DNA of 30,067 nucleotides from CAZDBA01 sp964503615. GTDB lineage: Bacteria; Planctomycetota; Planctomycetia; Pirellulales; Pirellulaceae. The number at the start of each line of letters is the position of its first letter. Positions within the stretch are counted from its first letter, which is position 1. Shown here one piece after another: positions 16,657-25,424 of the stretch. Made by a program: the position numbers and the translations under genes. The DNA lies in the NCBI GenBank assembly GCA_964503615.1, contig CAZDBA010000049.1:1-30067 (forward strand), read 5' to 3'. The notes below the pieces were generated by a model that was not told where the DNA came from, ran no database searches, and saw only the letters and a program-made list of their open reading frames with translations.

Positions 16657-17538
16657 TCAAATCACGAACTCCGTGTAAGGTACGTTCCAAATGACCTCGT
16701 GCGCACACCGATGGCCGACGAATCCATTTTCACCGTACGCAGTCCCATGATCGGAACAGACAATGAAAAACGCTTTTCTTTGATCTTCAATTTTCTCTCG
16801 ATTTTCAAAAAAAGCAAACAGCGGTTCCAATGCCTGATCGACCGCACTCAATGCAGCACCATGACTTTGAAGATCGTCCTGAGGTTGGGGCTGTTCTACA
16901 TTCTCCGAACTCGTTCGGGGAGTAGGCTTTTTTGAAACATCGTAAAACCAATTAGGTTGATGGATCGCTGAGACGTTCATGAATAAAAATACGGGGATGT
17001 CATCTGCCTTCTTTAGGCAATTGAGTGCCAACTGGATCTGGTTTGTCTCAGATGAGCGATCGACAACTCCCAACTCGGGACTCCAATACGCTTCGTCGAA
17101 CAACCCCGGAAGAACTTGCCCCAGTGAGTTGTCCGGGTTAAAGAATCCCGTGCCTCCGATGCAGATCGTTTGGTAGCCGATTGCCGAGAGCGATTCAGGA
17201 AGGGTGGGTTCTGAAAACACAAACGTCCGGTCGTCGATCGTTTCACTTCCACCAAATCGTGAAGCATACAAACGAGGATGGCGACCGGGAGATGCCGGAG
17301 TGGGCAAGAACCCTGAGAAAAAAGCGTGATGGGCCGCATACGTAAAACTGGCTGGAGTATGTCGACACTCCCAGCCATCAATTCCCAGGTAATTTGACAG
17401 GTTGGGAATCTGGTCTTGGCTCCAAAGCTGCTGCGCAACATCAAACCGAAGTGTGTCCAAAGTAATCAGTACGATATCGGCTCGTTCGGAAACCAGCGAT
17501 TTCATATCGTAAACAGGGTGCGATTCGTTCTCATTCAT
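16657..17538 (-). CDS. Alkaline-phosphatase-superfamily hydrolase, STM4013/SEN3800 type
   Basis: 293-residue metallohydrolase with the sulfatase/phosphodiesterase fold. The N-terminal metal and nucleophile region reads LITLDTLRFD (24-33). The SHHAF-like segment AAHHAFFSG follows at about 67-75. The C-terminal metal site is CSDHG (261-265) with further histidines H276 and H280 in FVGHRCAHE. It lacks a signal peptide, so it is cytoplasmic, unlike most planctomycete sulfatases. The typical sulfatase C/SxPxR modification site is not visible. It starts by an ATGA overlap with the HAD gene (17535-17538) and precedes the STM4012-type gene by 20 bp. It probably cleaves a phosphate, phosphonate or sulfate ester on the pathway intermediate; the substrate is unknown. 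Confidence 0.87.
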   Translation of the reverse strand: MNENESHPVYDMKSLVSERADIVLITLDTLRFDVAQQLWSQDQIPNLSNYLGIDGWECRHTPASFTYAAHHAFFSGFLPTPASPGRHPRLYASRFGGSETIDDRTFVFSEPTLPESLSAIGYQTICIGGTGFFNPDNSLGQVLPGLFDEAYWSPELGVVDRSSETNQIQLALNCLKKADDIPVFLFMNVSAIHQPNWFYDVSKKPTPRTSSENVEQPQPQDDLQSHGAALSAVDQALEPLFAFFENREKIEDQRKAFFIVCSDHGTAYGENGFVGHRCAHEVIWNVPYTEFVI

Positions 17539-18161
17539 GACCGTTCAGCACCCTGAATGTTGAGTCGATTAAAACCCAGCTCTGCCAATGCAAGTCGCAG
17601 TCTTTGTCCGGTTAAAGGCTGGCGAACCCAATAGGACGTCATACCTACTGCCCTCGAACCAACGATGTCCGCATCAAATTGATCGCCCAGGAAAAAGCAA
17701 GTCTCGCAAGAGACCTCCATTGCTTCACAAGCATGTTGAAAGATCGCCGCATTCGGCTTGCGCGAGCCCACCGACTCGGAAATAAAAAGTCGCGATTGGG
17801 GAATCACTTTATCCAGCCCCGCCGCAAGCCATTTCGCTTGTTGGTTCACCGTCGACCCATTAGAAACGATGCCAATTTTAATAAGCTTGGCGAGCTCTTC
17901 CAATTCTCGCAGCAACTCAGCGTTCGGGCGTGTTCGTTCCGCAATGGCTTGGCCCAAACGCGAAGAATCCAGAACTTCACCGCTCAATTGCAACCACCTT
18001 GCAAACAACTGAGAGCGATCGCCAAACCCGCTCGAATCAAGACGCATCAATTCCAATACTGATTGACGATCCCCAGGAAACGAATCATTGACAAAATCTG
18101 CAAACGCACCATCGCGATCGATAAGTGTGTTATCAAGGTCAAACAGGATCGCTGAGTCCAC
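17535..18161 (-). CDS. HAD-superfamily hydrolase (phosphatase-like)
   Basis: 208-residue HAD hydrolase. Motif I is DLDNTLID (Asp8 nucleophile, Asp10 acid/base), motif II SNGST (near residue 99), motif III lysine in KPNAAIF, and motif IV GDQFDADIVGS. It has a helical cap between motifs I and II, as in phosphoglycolate phosphatase/YjjG-like enzymes that act on small phosphates. The start is GTG at 18161; no ATG is available nearby. It is the first gene of the four-gene operon, and its TGA overlaps the next ATG as ATGA. The Salmonella STM4010-4015 locus does not, to my knowledge, have a HAD gene in this position, so this may be a lineage-specific member of the pathway. Confidence 0.88.
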   Translation of the reverse strand: MDSAILFDLDNTLIDRDGAFADFVNDSFPGDRQSVLELMRLDSSGFGDRSQLFARWLQLSGEVLDSSRLGQAIAERTRPNAELLRELEELAKLIKIGIVSNGSTVNQQAKWLAAGLDKVIPQSRLFISESVGSRKPNAAIFQHACEAMEVSCETCFFLGDQFDADIVGSRAVGMTSYWVRQPLTGQRLRLALAELGFNRLNIQGAERS

Positions 18162-18218
18162 AAGGTGCTTTCGAAGTGCTTTTGTTTTCCAGTTTTCGTG
18201 AGCGACCGATTCGCCTGG

Positions 18219-18279
18219 AAACCCGACGCGTTAGCGAGGAAGCAACCTGTTTCGTTCCTTGCTTACGCTGCGGGTTACC
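18219..18279. repeat. REP-like imperfect inverted repeat
   Basis: AACCCGACGCGTTAGCGAGGAA (left arm, from 18219) is matched by the complement of TTCCTTGCTTACGCTGCGGGTT (18256-18277) with four mismatches in 22, around a ~14-base loop. The GCGTTAGCGAGG core looks like intergenic palindromes repeated in many Pirellulaceae genomes. It lies between the DUF533-like gene and the HAD operon and could weaken or stop readthrough. Confidence 0.65.
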
Positions 18280-18290
18280 ATCAGGGGCGC

Positions 18291-19097
18291 TTAGGCTGTT
18301 GCGAGCGCTTCGGCTTCCAGACTTTGTACCAAACTGGCGTCCAGTTTCAACGCTTTTGCCAGCCGACCGAGGTACGATTGTTCCGCTTCGCTTTGTTTGT
18401 CTGTCATCAAGAGTGACGCCAGATAGACTTCAACGGCCGCCTCCGGAGAATCAACTTCGGCCGCGATCTCAGCCACATCGAGCGGTTTCTGAAGCTCAGT
18501 CATTAAGACATTTGAAAGAGACTCTTCCATGCCAGCGTCTTTGATATGCTGCACGATCACTTGCTGTTCCTCAGCGTCGATGGTGCCATCCGATTTTGCT
18601 GCTGCGATAATCGCTTTGATAATCGTCATGCTACGCGCGTTTGCTGATTCATCGGTGAGCGCCGCGATCGATTGACCAGCCGATTCACCACCCTGAGTTT
18701 TCAACCACTCGGTGTAAACTTTGTAGCCAAGCCCGCCCAAGGCAGCGAGCGAACCAAGTTTAGCAGCGGGAGACAACAGCTTGCGCCCCGACTTGGTTCC
18801 CAACAACAACGCCATCAAGCTTCCTGCTGCAACGCCGATGCCCAACTTCTTAAGGACTTTGTCTCGTTCCGGCCCGGCCGGTGGCAAGCCAAAATTCTTG
18901 CTGGCATAATCCAGCCCCTGCTCGGCAAGCTCTTTGCCTTTCTCAATAATCGGCGCGGCTGCCTCTTTGCCCTTTTCCAGAATTGGTGTAGCAGCTTCTT
19001 TACCTTGCGTGGCCCATTCAGAACCTTGCGCCAAACCTTGTTCGGCAAGTCGTTTTCCAGATTCAAGAAGCTGTTCGAGAAGTGATTTCGTATCCAT
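18291..19097 (-). CDS. DUF533 / TerB-like protein
   Basis: 268-residue protein. The N-terminal 65 residues are an alanine/glutamate/lysine-rich helix with an internal repeat (EKGKEAA.PI, near 31-55) that may be a coiled coil. A short hydrophobic segment (about 85-100, GIGVAAGSLMALLLG) and a Gly-rich stretch (115-125) follow. The C-terminal ~115 residues form an all-helical domain with the acidic ...AAKSDGTIDAEEQQ... loop typical of TerB-like/DUF533 (YebE) proteins. It is probably membrane-associated. ATG 19097 has an AAGGA ribosome binding site five bases upstream. It is followed by the REP-like repeat and then by the HAD operon on the same strand. The biological role of the family is not known. 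Confidence 0.85.
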   Translation of the reverse strand: MDTKSLLEQLLESGKRLAEQGLAQGSEWATQGKEAATPILEKGKEAAAPIIEKGKELAEQGLDYASKNFGLPPAGPERDKVLKKLGIGVAAGSLMALLLGTKSGRKLLSPAAKLGSLAALGGLGYKVYTEWLKTQGGESAGQSIAALTDESANARSMTIIKAIIAAAKSDGTIDAEEQQVIVQHIKDAGMEESLSNVLMTELQKPLDVAEIAAEVDSPEAAVEVYLASLLMTDKQSEAEQSYLGRLAKALKLDASLVQSLEAEALATA

Positions 19098-19344
19098 GAG
19101 TTTCCTTTTATAAAGCGGGGCAGACTACGGTATTGTACTGGTAGCATCATTATTTCAATGACACCGATATTTACCAGCGACTCACCGAAAGTTCGAGACT
19201 TTTACCAAAAGACATTCCGGTTTCCTGTTAACCCGTTTTGCAGAAGAGATGGACAAGTTTGCGATAAGTGTTGGTCTCGGATACTCTGTTAATACCGTTT
19301 TGTACGGTTTTGCTTTAGACGTCCCTTTTTAAAAAAGTGAACAA

Positions 19345-20013
19345 ATGCAAATGCACACGCTTTTCAGTCTAAACAGGTTGCTCATCATTGCCTTGGGCAT
19401 AGTTTGGTGTTGTGATTCCTGCTCCGGTCAGCAAGACGATCGTGCCCGTGAGATAAAACGATTTTTTTACCAACTTGACAAGCGAGTTGACGACGAACAA
19501 CGTGCGCGAATCTTGCTGGAAAAACATCGTGCAAGACCACCCAAGAACGAAGAAGAGCGATCTGCACACTTGGAACGTCAAAAAGTGCTGGTAAGGAAAG
19601 CATCCAAGATTGATGGAAGTAATCTCGAATGGTTAAAAGAGGTAATCGAAAACAATTCTTTTCCCAGTTTCTCCGACCTTGGATTGGAATCGGCAGAAAA
19701 GTTCTTTGTGTTGATACTGCACGCCGATCGCGACCCGGAGTTTCAGCTAAGTTGCCTTGAAAAACTCCGTGATAAAAATCTTGAATGGCCAGATTCATAT
19801 GGCGATCTGATAAGACTAAGAGTCCAAATGGTAAACCCTCATGCGATTACAGAAGAAGAGCAACAACAAAGTGAACAAGTCAAACGACATATTCAAGAGA
19901 TCGAACGACAACAACTTTTGATTGAACAACAAATTCAACAACAGCGAAATCAGCAACAACCGATTCAGCCGGACCAAAAACAAGCTGACGAACAAAAGCA
20001 GGAAGAGAGATAA
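19345..20013 (+). CDS. Exported Gln-rich protein of unknown function
   Basis: 222 residues. The N-terminus (NRLLIIALGIVWCCDSCSGQQ) looks like a signal peptide; a lipobox-like reading is possible but not clean. The middle is highly charged with few hydrophobic segments. From about residue 165 to the end it is rich in Gln and Glu, a likely coiled coil (repeats of QQ with I/L spacing). I recognise no family. ATG codons lie at 19345 and 19351 and either could be used. It stands alone, convergent with the DUF1552 gene. The composition fits secreted low-complexity proteins seen in planctomycetes, and the single clean reading frame supports it being real. Confidence 0.65.
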   Translation: MQMHTLFSLNRLLIIALGIVWCCDSCSGQQDDRAREIKRFFYQLDKRVDDEQRARILLEKHRARPPKNEEERSAHLERQKVLVRKASKIDGSNLEWLKEVIENNSFPSFSDLGLESAEKFFVLILHADRDPEFQLSCLEKLRDKNLEWPDSYGDLIRLRVQMVNPHAITEEEQQQSEQVKRHIQEIERQQLLIEQQIQQQRNQQQPIQPDQKQADEQKQEER

Positions 20014-20044
20014 AAGGAATTCTGGCGAATCCCACTACGGGACT

Positions 20045-21382
20045 CTACGCCCACATTTCGTTCAGCAGACCATCCTTACAAAACTCTGGTTTGCCAAAGG
20101 TTTCCAACTCCAAGCCGAAGCTTTTCGCAAGCGACATCAGCAAGCGGTTATGTGGGATATCGTTTAGCTTTAGATAGCGTCCCAATCCAAACCCCAAACC
20201 AGGGCCAATCAAAACGAAAGGGATGTCGTCCAATGAGTGCGAATTTCCGTGGCCCAGTTCGTTAGTCCAAACGATCGTCGTTTGGCTGAGCAAGCTTTCG
20301 CCAGTCGCTGTGTCTTTTGTTTCGGCCAACTGCTTGACCATATAGACTAACTCTTCGCAGAACCAACGATTGATCCTGGTAAGTTTGACCTGGGAATCTT
20401 CGTTGCCATCGGGGTCGTGGGAAAGACCGTGATGACCAGCCTCAATTCCCTGCCATCGCATTTTGGCTTGTCCCACCGACTTGGTGTACTGGATCGTAGC
20501 GACTCGATTCATATCGTTTGCAAATGCGTTGACCAACAAGTCGATTTGCATACGACTCAGCTTTGGCATATTGTCGTTACGCAACAAGACGCCCTGTTCC
20601 AATTCGGGTGGCGACAGATCGGCTTGTTTTTCTTTTGCTCGCACGATGTCCTGTTCCAGCTTACGAACATGTCGTCGGTGCATATCCAATTTTTCAGCGT
20701 CGGCAGGACTCAAGCGATCTCTAAGCAATTCCAGCTCACCCTGAACTTCTTCCATCACACTCTGCAGCGCATCCTGACCTTCGCCGCCACCATACATCTT
20801 GCGGAACATCTGATATGGATCACTGATGGGTGGAACAGGTTGGTTCTTTCCGGTGTAAACCAACCGCGTCCAGGGATTCGCGTGCTCAGGGACTTCGACA
20901 CCGAATTCAAGGGACCCGAAAAACGTTTCCGTTTCAGGATCGGCTTGCAAGTGATTAACAATCGCCTGATCGATCGAAATTCCGCCAGCCCATCCTGCCG
21001 GCGTATTGCCACCACCTTGTATATTGCCAGGTGCGAGTTCGATTCCGGTCAACAAACAACCCATACCCCGCATGTGGCTGTCGCCATCGCCTCGAACCTT
21101 GTTGCAAATACCCCTGATGACAAGCATTTGCTCGCGATACTCCTCGAGCGGTTTCAAGATCTCTTTGAACTCAAAATCGGGTCCCTCGGTGTCAGGCCAA
21201 AAGTTCTTTTTAACTGTGCCATTGGGCGTGAACATGATCACCAGACGTTGGCGTTTCTTTTTGCCTCGGTTGCGGGGTGCCGCTTCAGCAACACTTTGAA
21301 GATTGCTTACAAAAGGCAAAGCCGCACTGCTGTAGCCAAGCCGCTTGAGGAAGTTTCTTCGGGAGTTCTCGTTGTGTGACAC
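20045..21382 (-). CDS. Tat-exported DUF1552 protein
   Basis: About 445 residues. A twin-arginine signal SRRNFLKRLG (7-16) is followed by a hydrophobic stretch and an AxA-like cut site near 31-35, so it should be exported folded. The mature part matches DUF1552, with the blocks IMFTPNGT, IRGICNKV and IVWTNELGHGNSH, a distant alkaline-phosphatase-like fold. The GTG at 21382 is preferred because it puts the twin arginines near the start and has AGG ten bases upstream; GTG 21436, which abuts the upstream stop, is the alternative. It is co-transcribed with the DUF1592 cytochrome-type gene just upstream, a pairing that is repeated many times in planctomycete genomes. The biochemical function of the pair is unproven. 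Confidence 0.9.
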   Translation of the reverse strand: MSHNENSRRNFLKRLGYSSAALPFVSNLQSVAEAAPRNRGKKKRQRLVIMFTPNGTVKKNFWPDTEGPDFEFKEILKPLEEYREQMLVIRGICNKVRGDGDSHMRGMGCLLTGIELAPGNIQGGGNTPAGWAGGISIDQAIVNHLQADPETETFFGSLEFGVEVPEHANPWTRLVYTGKNQPVPPISDPYQMFRKMYGGGEGQDALQSVMEEVQGELELLRDRLSPADAEKLDMHRRHVRKLEQDIVRAKEKQADLSPPELEQGVLLRNDNMPKLSRMQIDLLVNAFANDMNRVATIQYTKSVGQAKMRWQGIEAGHHGLSHDPDGNEDSQVKLTRINRWFCEELVYMVKQLAETKDTATGESLLSQTTIVWTNELGHGNSHSLDDIPFVLIGPGLGFGLGRYLKLNDIPHNRLLMSLAKSFGLELETFGKPEFCKDGLLNEMWA

Positions 21383-21436
21383 GTTGGTTTTACCTGTAGT
21401 TGATAACAATGCGGCGGAGTTGCCACTGAGTTGCAC

Positions 21437-23833
21437 CTAGTTTGATAAAGATTGATTGATGGAGGCATCCAGGGCGGGGGCTTGAGGTGAAACGAGCTTC
21501 AACGAATCCTCCCCTGCGGTCCCTTCGAGCGCCGCCAGCTTGGAAATATTAAAAATCAGTTTCTGAATATTATATTCACTTTGCACAAACGATTGATGCA
21601 ACGCGGGAAGCGTTTCCGTTCCGTATGCTTCGGGTGGATTGTTCGTCAAATGTTTGAACAGTTGCTCGATGAACTCTTTTTGAACTTTAGGGTTGTTGAC
21701 CAAGTATTCACCCAACGATTCCGCGCCCGACAATTGAATCGTCTCCCCGTCCTCCGAAAGGTAGGTGCTGCTCGATTCGATCGGTTTCGATTTTTCCTTT
21801 TGGCGAATTCGTCCCACCGCATCATAGTGCTCAAGGGAGAAGCCAAGCGGATTGATGAAGCTGTGACAAGTCTGACAGTTTTGGTCTTTGGTCTGGTGAG
21901 CGATACGTTCACGCGTTGTCATTTTAGGATCAAAGTCTTCTTCCAGCGGCTCAAAATTCTCAGGCGGCTGTTTAAGTGAGCGGCCGATCAAGTTCCTGGC
22001 AACAAACACGCCGCGGTGGATGGGTGAACTGGTGCGAGGGTAGGCCAGTCCGGTCATCATATAAGGATGAGTCAACAAGCCCGTTCGGTCTTTGGAGTCC
22101 ACTGAGATCTTTTGAAAACCATTGTCGTCAACGTCCGCAGTTGATTCATCCAGTTTCAAACCGTAGAAGTCCGCGAGTTGTTGGTTGACAAAAATCTCGT
22201 TGCTCACATACAGTCGACGAAAATCAGAAGCATCGCTCCAAACAACGTCGTCCAGAAACAGATCCAGTGACTCACGCAGGTCGGCAGCGATATCCAGATT
22301 GAAATCGGGGTACAGCTCTTTATCTTTCGTAAGATCTTCCTCGTCCATCTCCAACCAGCGATGAAAGAACCTGCGGATCTTCGCTTTTGCTCTTGGGTCT
22401 TGTAACATTCGCTCGGCCTGACGCGATGCACCCCAGTCTTCAGCCAAATACCCACCGGCGGCCGCGGACCATAGTTCCTGATCAGGAACGCTATCCCACA
22501 AAACCAAAGCCAAGCGAGATGCTACCGAGTAGCTGTCTGGCGTATCTATTCCGATTTCAGGATACAGAAAGCGAGGCGATTGAAGGACAAGAATAATCGA
22601 CTGCTTGGCCGCGATCGCAGGACTTTCCGCTTCTTCGAACTGGTTATCGATGTAGATTTTCTTCTGAGCTTCGGTCAAAGGGCGAGCAAAAGCGAACGTA
22701 GCAAAACGCTCGCAGAACTTGCGCAGTTTTTGTTCTGGATAAGTTGTCTGCTCATTAACCTGAGCGAACCGATCGGTGTCATTCATGATCAGGTTAGCAA
22801 TTTCCACTGCAGCATCCGCAGTCGCATTGGTCCATGCCTGCGATACCGAGGTGCCACGGGCGTAACCCGCGCTGCTGTCATCTGGCGGCAATGCAGTTTG
22901 CGAGACAGTGACTTTGGGAGCCCAAATCGGAATCAGTCGATCACTCGGTATGCTGCTTTTCTTTCCAAAAGGCGGCTTCCATTTGACTGAGATGCTCGCC
23001 GTATCGTCTTGAAACTTGAACATCTCGACTTTTAACAAATACGTGCGGCCACCCAACAGGTAAATGGTTCCCGTATGTGAATTTTGGCCTGCCGTTTTTA
23101 CCCAAGCATCGACCAGTGGAGTTTTCGGATCGTTTACAAACATCCGTACACCGTTGGGCGAGTCAATAAAAAAGTCGTAAAAGCCAGTTTCGTCGACCGA
23201 CAAAGCTCCAAACCACTTAATGGCAAACTCTTCCATTTCCGTACTTGCGCCCAGGGGGCTGTTGTTGCCAAAGTCGAATTCGATGACCGGATCAATTTGA
23301 GTGCCAAGCGATTTTGCTGAATCGAAACTGCGAGACTGGAAATACGAGGCTTTCATGCCACGCTCAACAACCGATTTGTCAATCCAGAACTTTCCAGAGA
23401 AGCGGGCGAGCAAATCGGAAAATGAGTTTTTAAGCTGCACGTTGGTACGATGGGCCAGCTCGATTTTATTCGTCGTTTTTTTGGATTGGGCTGCCGGCGA
23501 ATAAAACGATTCGAAAACAAACTTGGCAACCGCTTCGGCATCGGCATCAACGCATAGACTTGGATCCTCGGCAGGCATCGTATCGTTAATGACATCGGTC
23601 AGAGCTTGCAACGACATATCGCCGGCCAATACATCCGGGTATTGGTCAGCTACACCCTGCCCTGTGTCTCCATGACAAGAGGCACATTGCGCAGCATATA
23701 GTTTACGACCGAGAAGCTCGTTCTTTGGCTGACTTTCGACCTGAACTGGCATTTGCCCAACGGCAAACGAGCCTAGCTGGAATGTGAACGTCGCAATTGC
23801 CAAGCAGGCAACAAGTTTGATTGTCTCCGACAT
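21437..23833 (-). CDS. Planctomycete cytochrome-type protein (DUF1587/1592/1588/1585 with PA14-like domain)
   Basis: 798-residue secreted protein. Signal peptide at 1-27, then a c-type haem motif CASCH (C50, C53, H54) in a short cytochrome c domain. A PA14-like carbohydrate-binding region follows (about 155-305). The C-terminal half carries the DUF1595, DUF1592, DUF1588 and DUF1585 series. TCHSFINPLGFSLEHYDAVG near 650 is the conserved block at the end of DUF1588 and contains a second CxxCH. Start ATG 23833. The DUF1552 gene follows with a stop-to-start gap of 0-54 bp depending on its start. The pair is proposed in the literature to act in periplasmic or extracellular polysaccharide use, but this is not proven. 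Confidence 0.93.
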   Translation of the reverse strand: MSETIKLVACLAIATFTFQLGSFAVGQMPVQVESQPKNELLGRKLYAAQCASCHGDTGQGVADQYPDVLAGDMSLQALTDVINDTMPAEDPSLCVDADAEAVAKFVFESFYSPAAQSKKTTNKIELAHRTNVQLKNSFSDLLARFSGKFWIDKSVVERGMKASYFQSRSFDSAKSLGTQIDPVIEFDFGNNSPLGASTEMEEFAIKWFGALSVDETGFYDFFIDSPNGVRMFVNDPKTPLVDAWVKTAGQNSHTGTIYLLGGRTYLLKVEMFKFQDDTASISVKWKPPFGKKSSIPSDRLIPIWAPKVTVSQTALPPDDSSAGYARGTSVSQAWTNATADAAVEIANLIMNDTDRFAQVNEQTTYPEQKLRKFCERFATFAFARPLTEAQKKIYIDNQFEEAESPAIAAKQSIILVLQSPRFLYPEIGIDTPDSYSVASRLALVLWDSVPDQELWSAAAGGYLAEDWGASRQAERMLQDPRAKAKIRRFFHRWLEMDEEDLTKDKELYPDFNLDIAADLRESLDLFLDDVVWSDASDFRRLYVSNEIFVNQQLADFYGLKLDESTADVDDNGFQKISVDSKDRTGLLTHPYMMTGLAYPRTSSPIHRGVFVARNLIGRSLKQPPENFEPLEEDFDPKMTTRERIAHQTKDQNCQTCHSFINPLGFSLEHYDAVGRIRQKEKSKPIESSSTYLSEDGETIQLSGAESLGEYLVNNPKVQKEFIEQLFKHLTNNPPEAYGTETLPALHQSFVQSEYNIQKLIFNISKLAALEGTAGEDSLKLVSPQAPALDASINQSLSN

Positions 23834-24080
23834 CTATCGCAGTTTGCTTAATTTAAAAGAGAAGATCGATCTGTTTCATACACAGTTGGAATTCGAGCTG
23901 AAGTACTCGGGGCACAATAGTATAGTGGGAATCGACAATATTAGAGACCAAATGCAAATTTCCCTCAGCGAAAACCGGTAGATTTGCAATTAGCTGCGAT
24001 TCTTCCGCTGCAATCACCGCAACGTGGGAGAAGGCGGCCACATTGGCACGGGAGTCACGCCCGTATCTGACCGTTTTTCA
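23834..24080. other. Intergenic region upstream of the DUF1592 gene
   Basis: About 247 bp. It contains the promoter of the DUF1592-DUF1552 operon and the 3' side of the HI0933 gene. I see only a weak stem ACGGG/CCCGT near 24047-24063 with no T run, and no small gene that can be supported. Confidence 0.35.
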
Positions 24081-25328
24081 TCAAACATTCTGGCCAGCAA
24101 GCCAACCTGTGCTAAACGCGGATTGGAAATTGAAGCCGCCAATCGGACCATCCAGGTCGAGGATCTCACCGGCAAAATACAGACCAGGAACAAGCTTACT
24201 CTCCATTGTCTTGCTGTCGACTTCGGACAGCTTGACACCACCCGCGGTCACTTCCGCTTTCCCATAACCGCGTGTACCGTGTACTGGGAAAGTAACTTGC
24301 TTGAGTGAAGTCGCCAATCGACGCAAATTTTGTTTCGAAGTTTCCGCGGTTCGATTGCGAGGATCGAATCCAAACGAAGAAAGCAACGCCTCACGAAAAC
24401 GCTTGGGCCACTCTGGATTCAACAACTGTTCTAAAACCGAAAAATCGGGTGACCGGCAATTTACTGCAAAACGATCGAACAATTGTTCCTGGTTTTCCGA
24501 TGGAAACAAGTCGAGATTGATTTTGAATTTATCGTTTGGATTGAGGCCGATCAGCCGACTTACATTCATCGGTGCTGGCCCGGAGAATCCAAAATGCGTA
24601 AACAAAATCGGCTGGTCGTTCTCCATTTTCGAGCGCCCTGATTCGTCAGCGATTCGAGTTACCGTATTCTCGAGAGAGATTCCCTTCAATCCGTTCGCCC
24701 ATGGAACCTGTGAAACGATCGGCGTCAAAGCAGGCGCCAGTAAAGAAACCGAATGTCCAAACCGCTGCGCCCAGCCATACCCGTCACCGGTCGTACCGCA
24801 ACCAGGATACGATTTACCTCCCGACGTAATCATTAACGCTTTGCAGTCCAAACTATCGTTTTCAGTTTCGACTTTGAAACGCCCTTGGTCATTTGCGTCA
24901 ACCTTACAGTTAACAACCGAGGTCTCGTTTCGAATCGTTGCGCCGCTTCGTTTCGCGATGCGAACCAGAGCATCACGAACGTCGATCGCACGGTTGGAGA
25001 TGGGGAAAATTTTACCGGTCGATTCGACTTTGGTTTCAACTCCTTCTTCGCGAAGCATGCCTAGAATCTCGGTTGGCCCCAAAGCAGCCAAAGGGGAATG
25101 CAGAAACCGCCCGTTGCGGCCAAACGCCAAGGCGATGTCACGGACCGAGCAGTTGTGAGTTACATTGCAGCGAGTACCGCCAGACATAAGAATCTTGACG
25201 CCCAGCTTCTTATTCTTTTCCAGCAAGAGAACCTGTTTGCCGCGCGAGGCCGCGCTGCCTGCGGCCATCAGTCCGGCTGCACCGGCACCAACGATAATCA
25301 CATCCCAAATCTTGTTGGCTTGGTTCAC
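24081..25328 (-). CDS. HI0933/YhiN-family FAD-dependent oxidoreductase
   Basis: About 415 residues. An N-terminal FAD dinucleotide-binding motif VIIVGAGAAGLMAA (10-23) is followed by the family signature GGTRCNVTH. A later GCGTTGDGYGWAQRFGH segment and the C-terminal LYFAGEILDLDGPIGGFN block are the HI0933 (BaiN/YhiN) hallmarks. The family is a flavoprotein group with few characterised members and uncertain substrates. The ORF continues to TTG 25379, but GTG 25328 is chosen because the family begins a few residues before the nucleotide-binding motif. Neither start has a strong ribosome binding site. It follows the dockerin-like gene on the same strand by about 96 bp, with no obvious functional link. 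Confidence 0.9.
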   Translation of the reverse strand: MNQANKIWDVIIVGAGAAGLMAAGSAASRGKQVLLLEKNKKLGVKILMSGGTRCNVTHNCSVRDIALAFGRNGRFLHSPLAALGPTEILGMLREEGVETKVESTGKIFPISNRAIDVRDALVRIAKRSGATIRNETSVVNCKVDANDQGRFKVETENDSLDCKALMITSGGKSYPGCGTTGDGYGWAQRFGHSVSLLAPALTPIVSQVPWANGLKGISLENTVTRIADESGRSKMENDQPILFTHFGFSGPAPMNVSRLIGLNPNDKFKINLDLFPSENQEQLFDRFAVNCRSPDFSVLEQLLNPEWPKRFREALLSSFGFDPRNRTAETSKQNLRRLATSLKQVTFPVHGTRGYGKAEVTAGGVKLSEVDSKTMESKLVPGLYFAGEILDLDGPIGGFNFQSAFSTGWLAGQNV

Positions 25329-25424
25329 AGGATGCAAATTGGGAATTTTGAAAACGGACAGCAAAGCCAGCAATGGCAAAGACCAACACGGTCCATTCCT
25401 TAAACCATTTTATTGCTGGAATTA

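Noticed and set aside
16657..17538. Classical secreted planctomycete sulfatase
   Set aside because: There is no signal peptide and no visible C/S-x-P-x-R maturation motif; the protein is also short for that class.
14457..18161. Recent horizontal transfer or defence island
   Set aside because: There is no integrase, transposase, tRNA edge or clear composition shift around the radical SAM operon.
20417..21379. 320-residue open frame on the plus strand inside the DUF1552 gene
   Set aside because: It is antisense to the strongly supported DUF1552 gene and shows no independent coding evidence.
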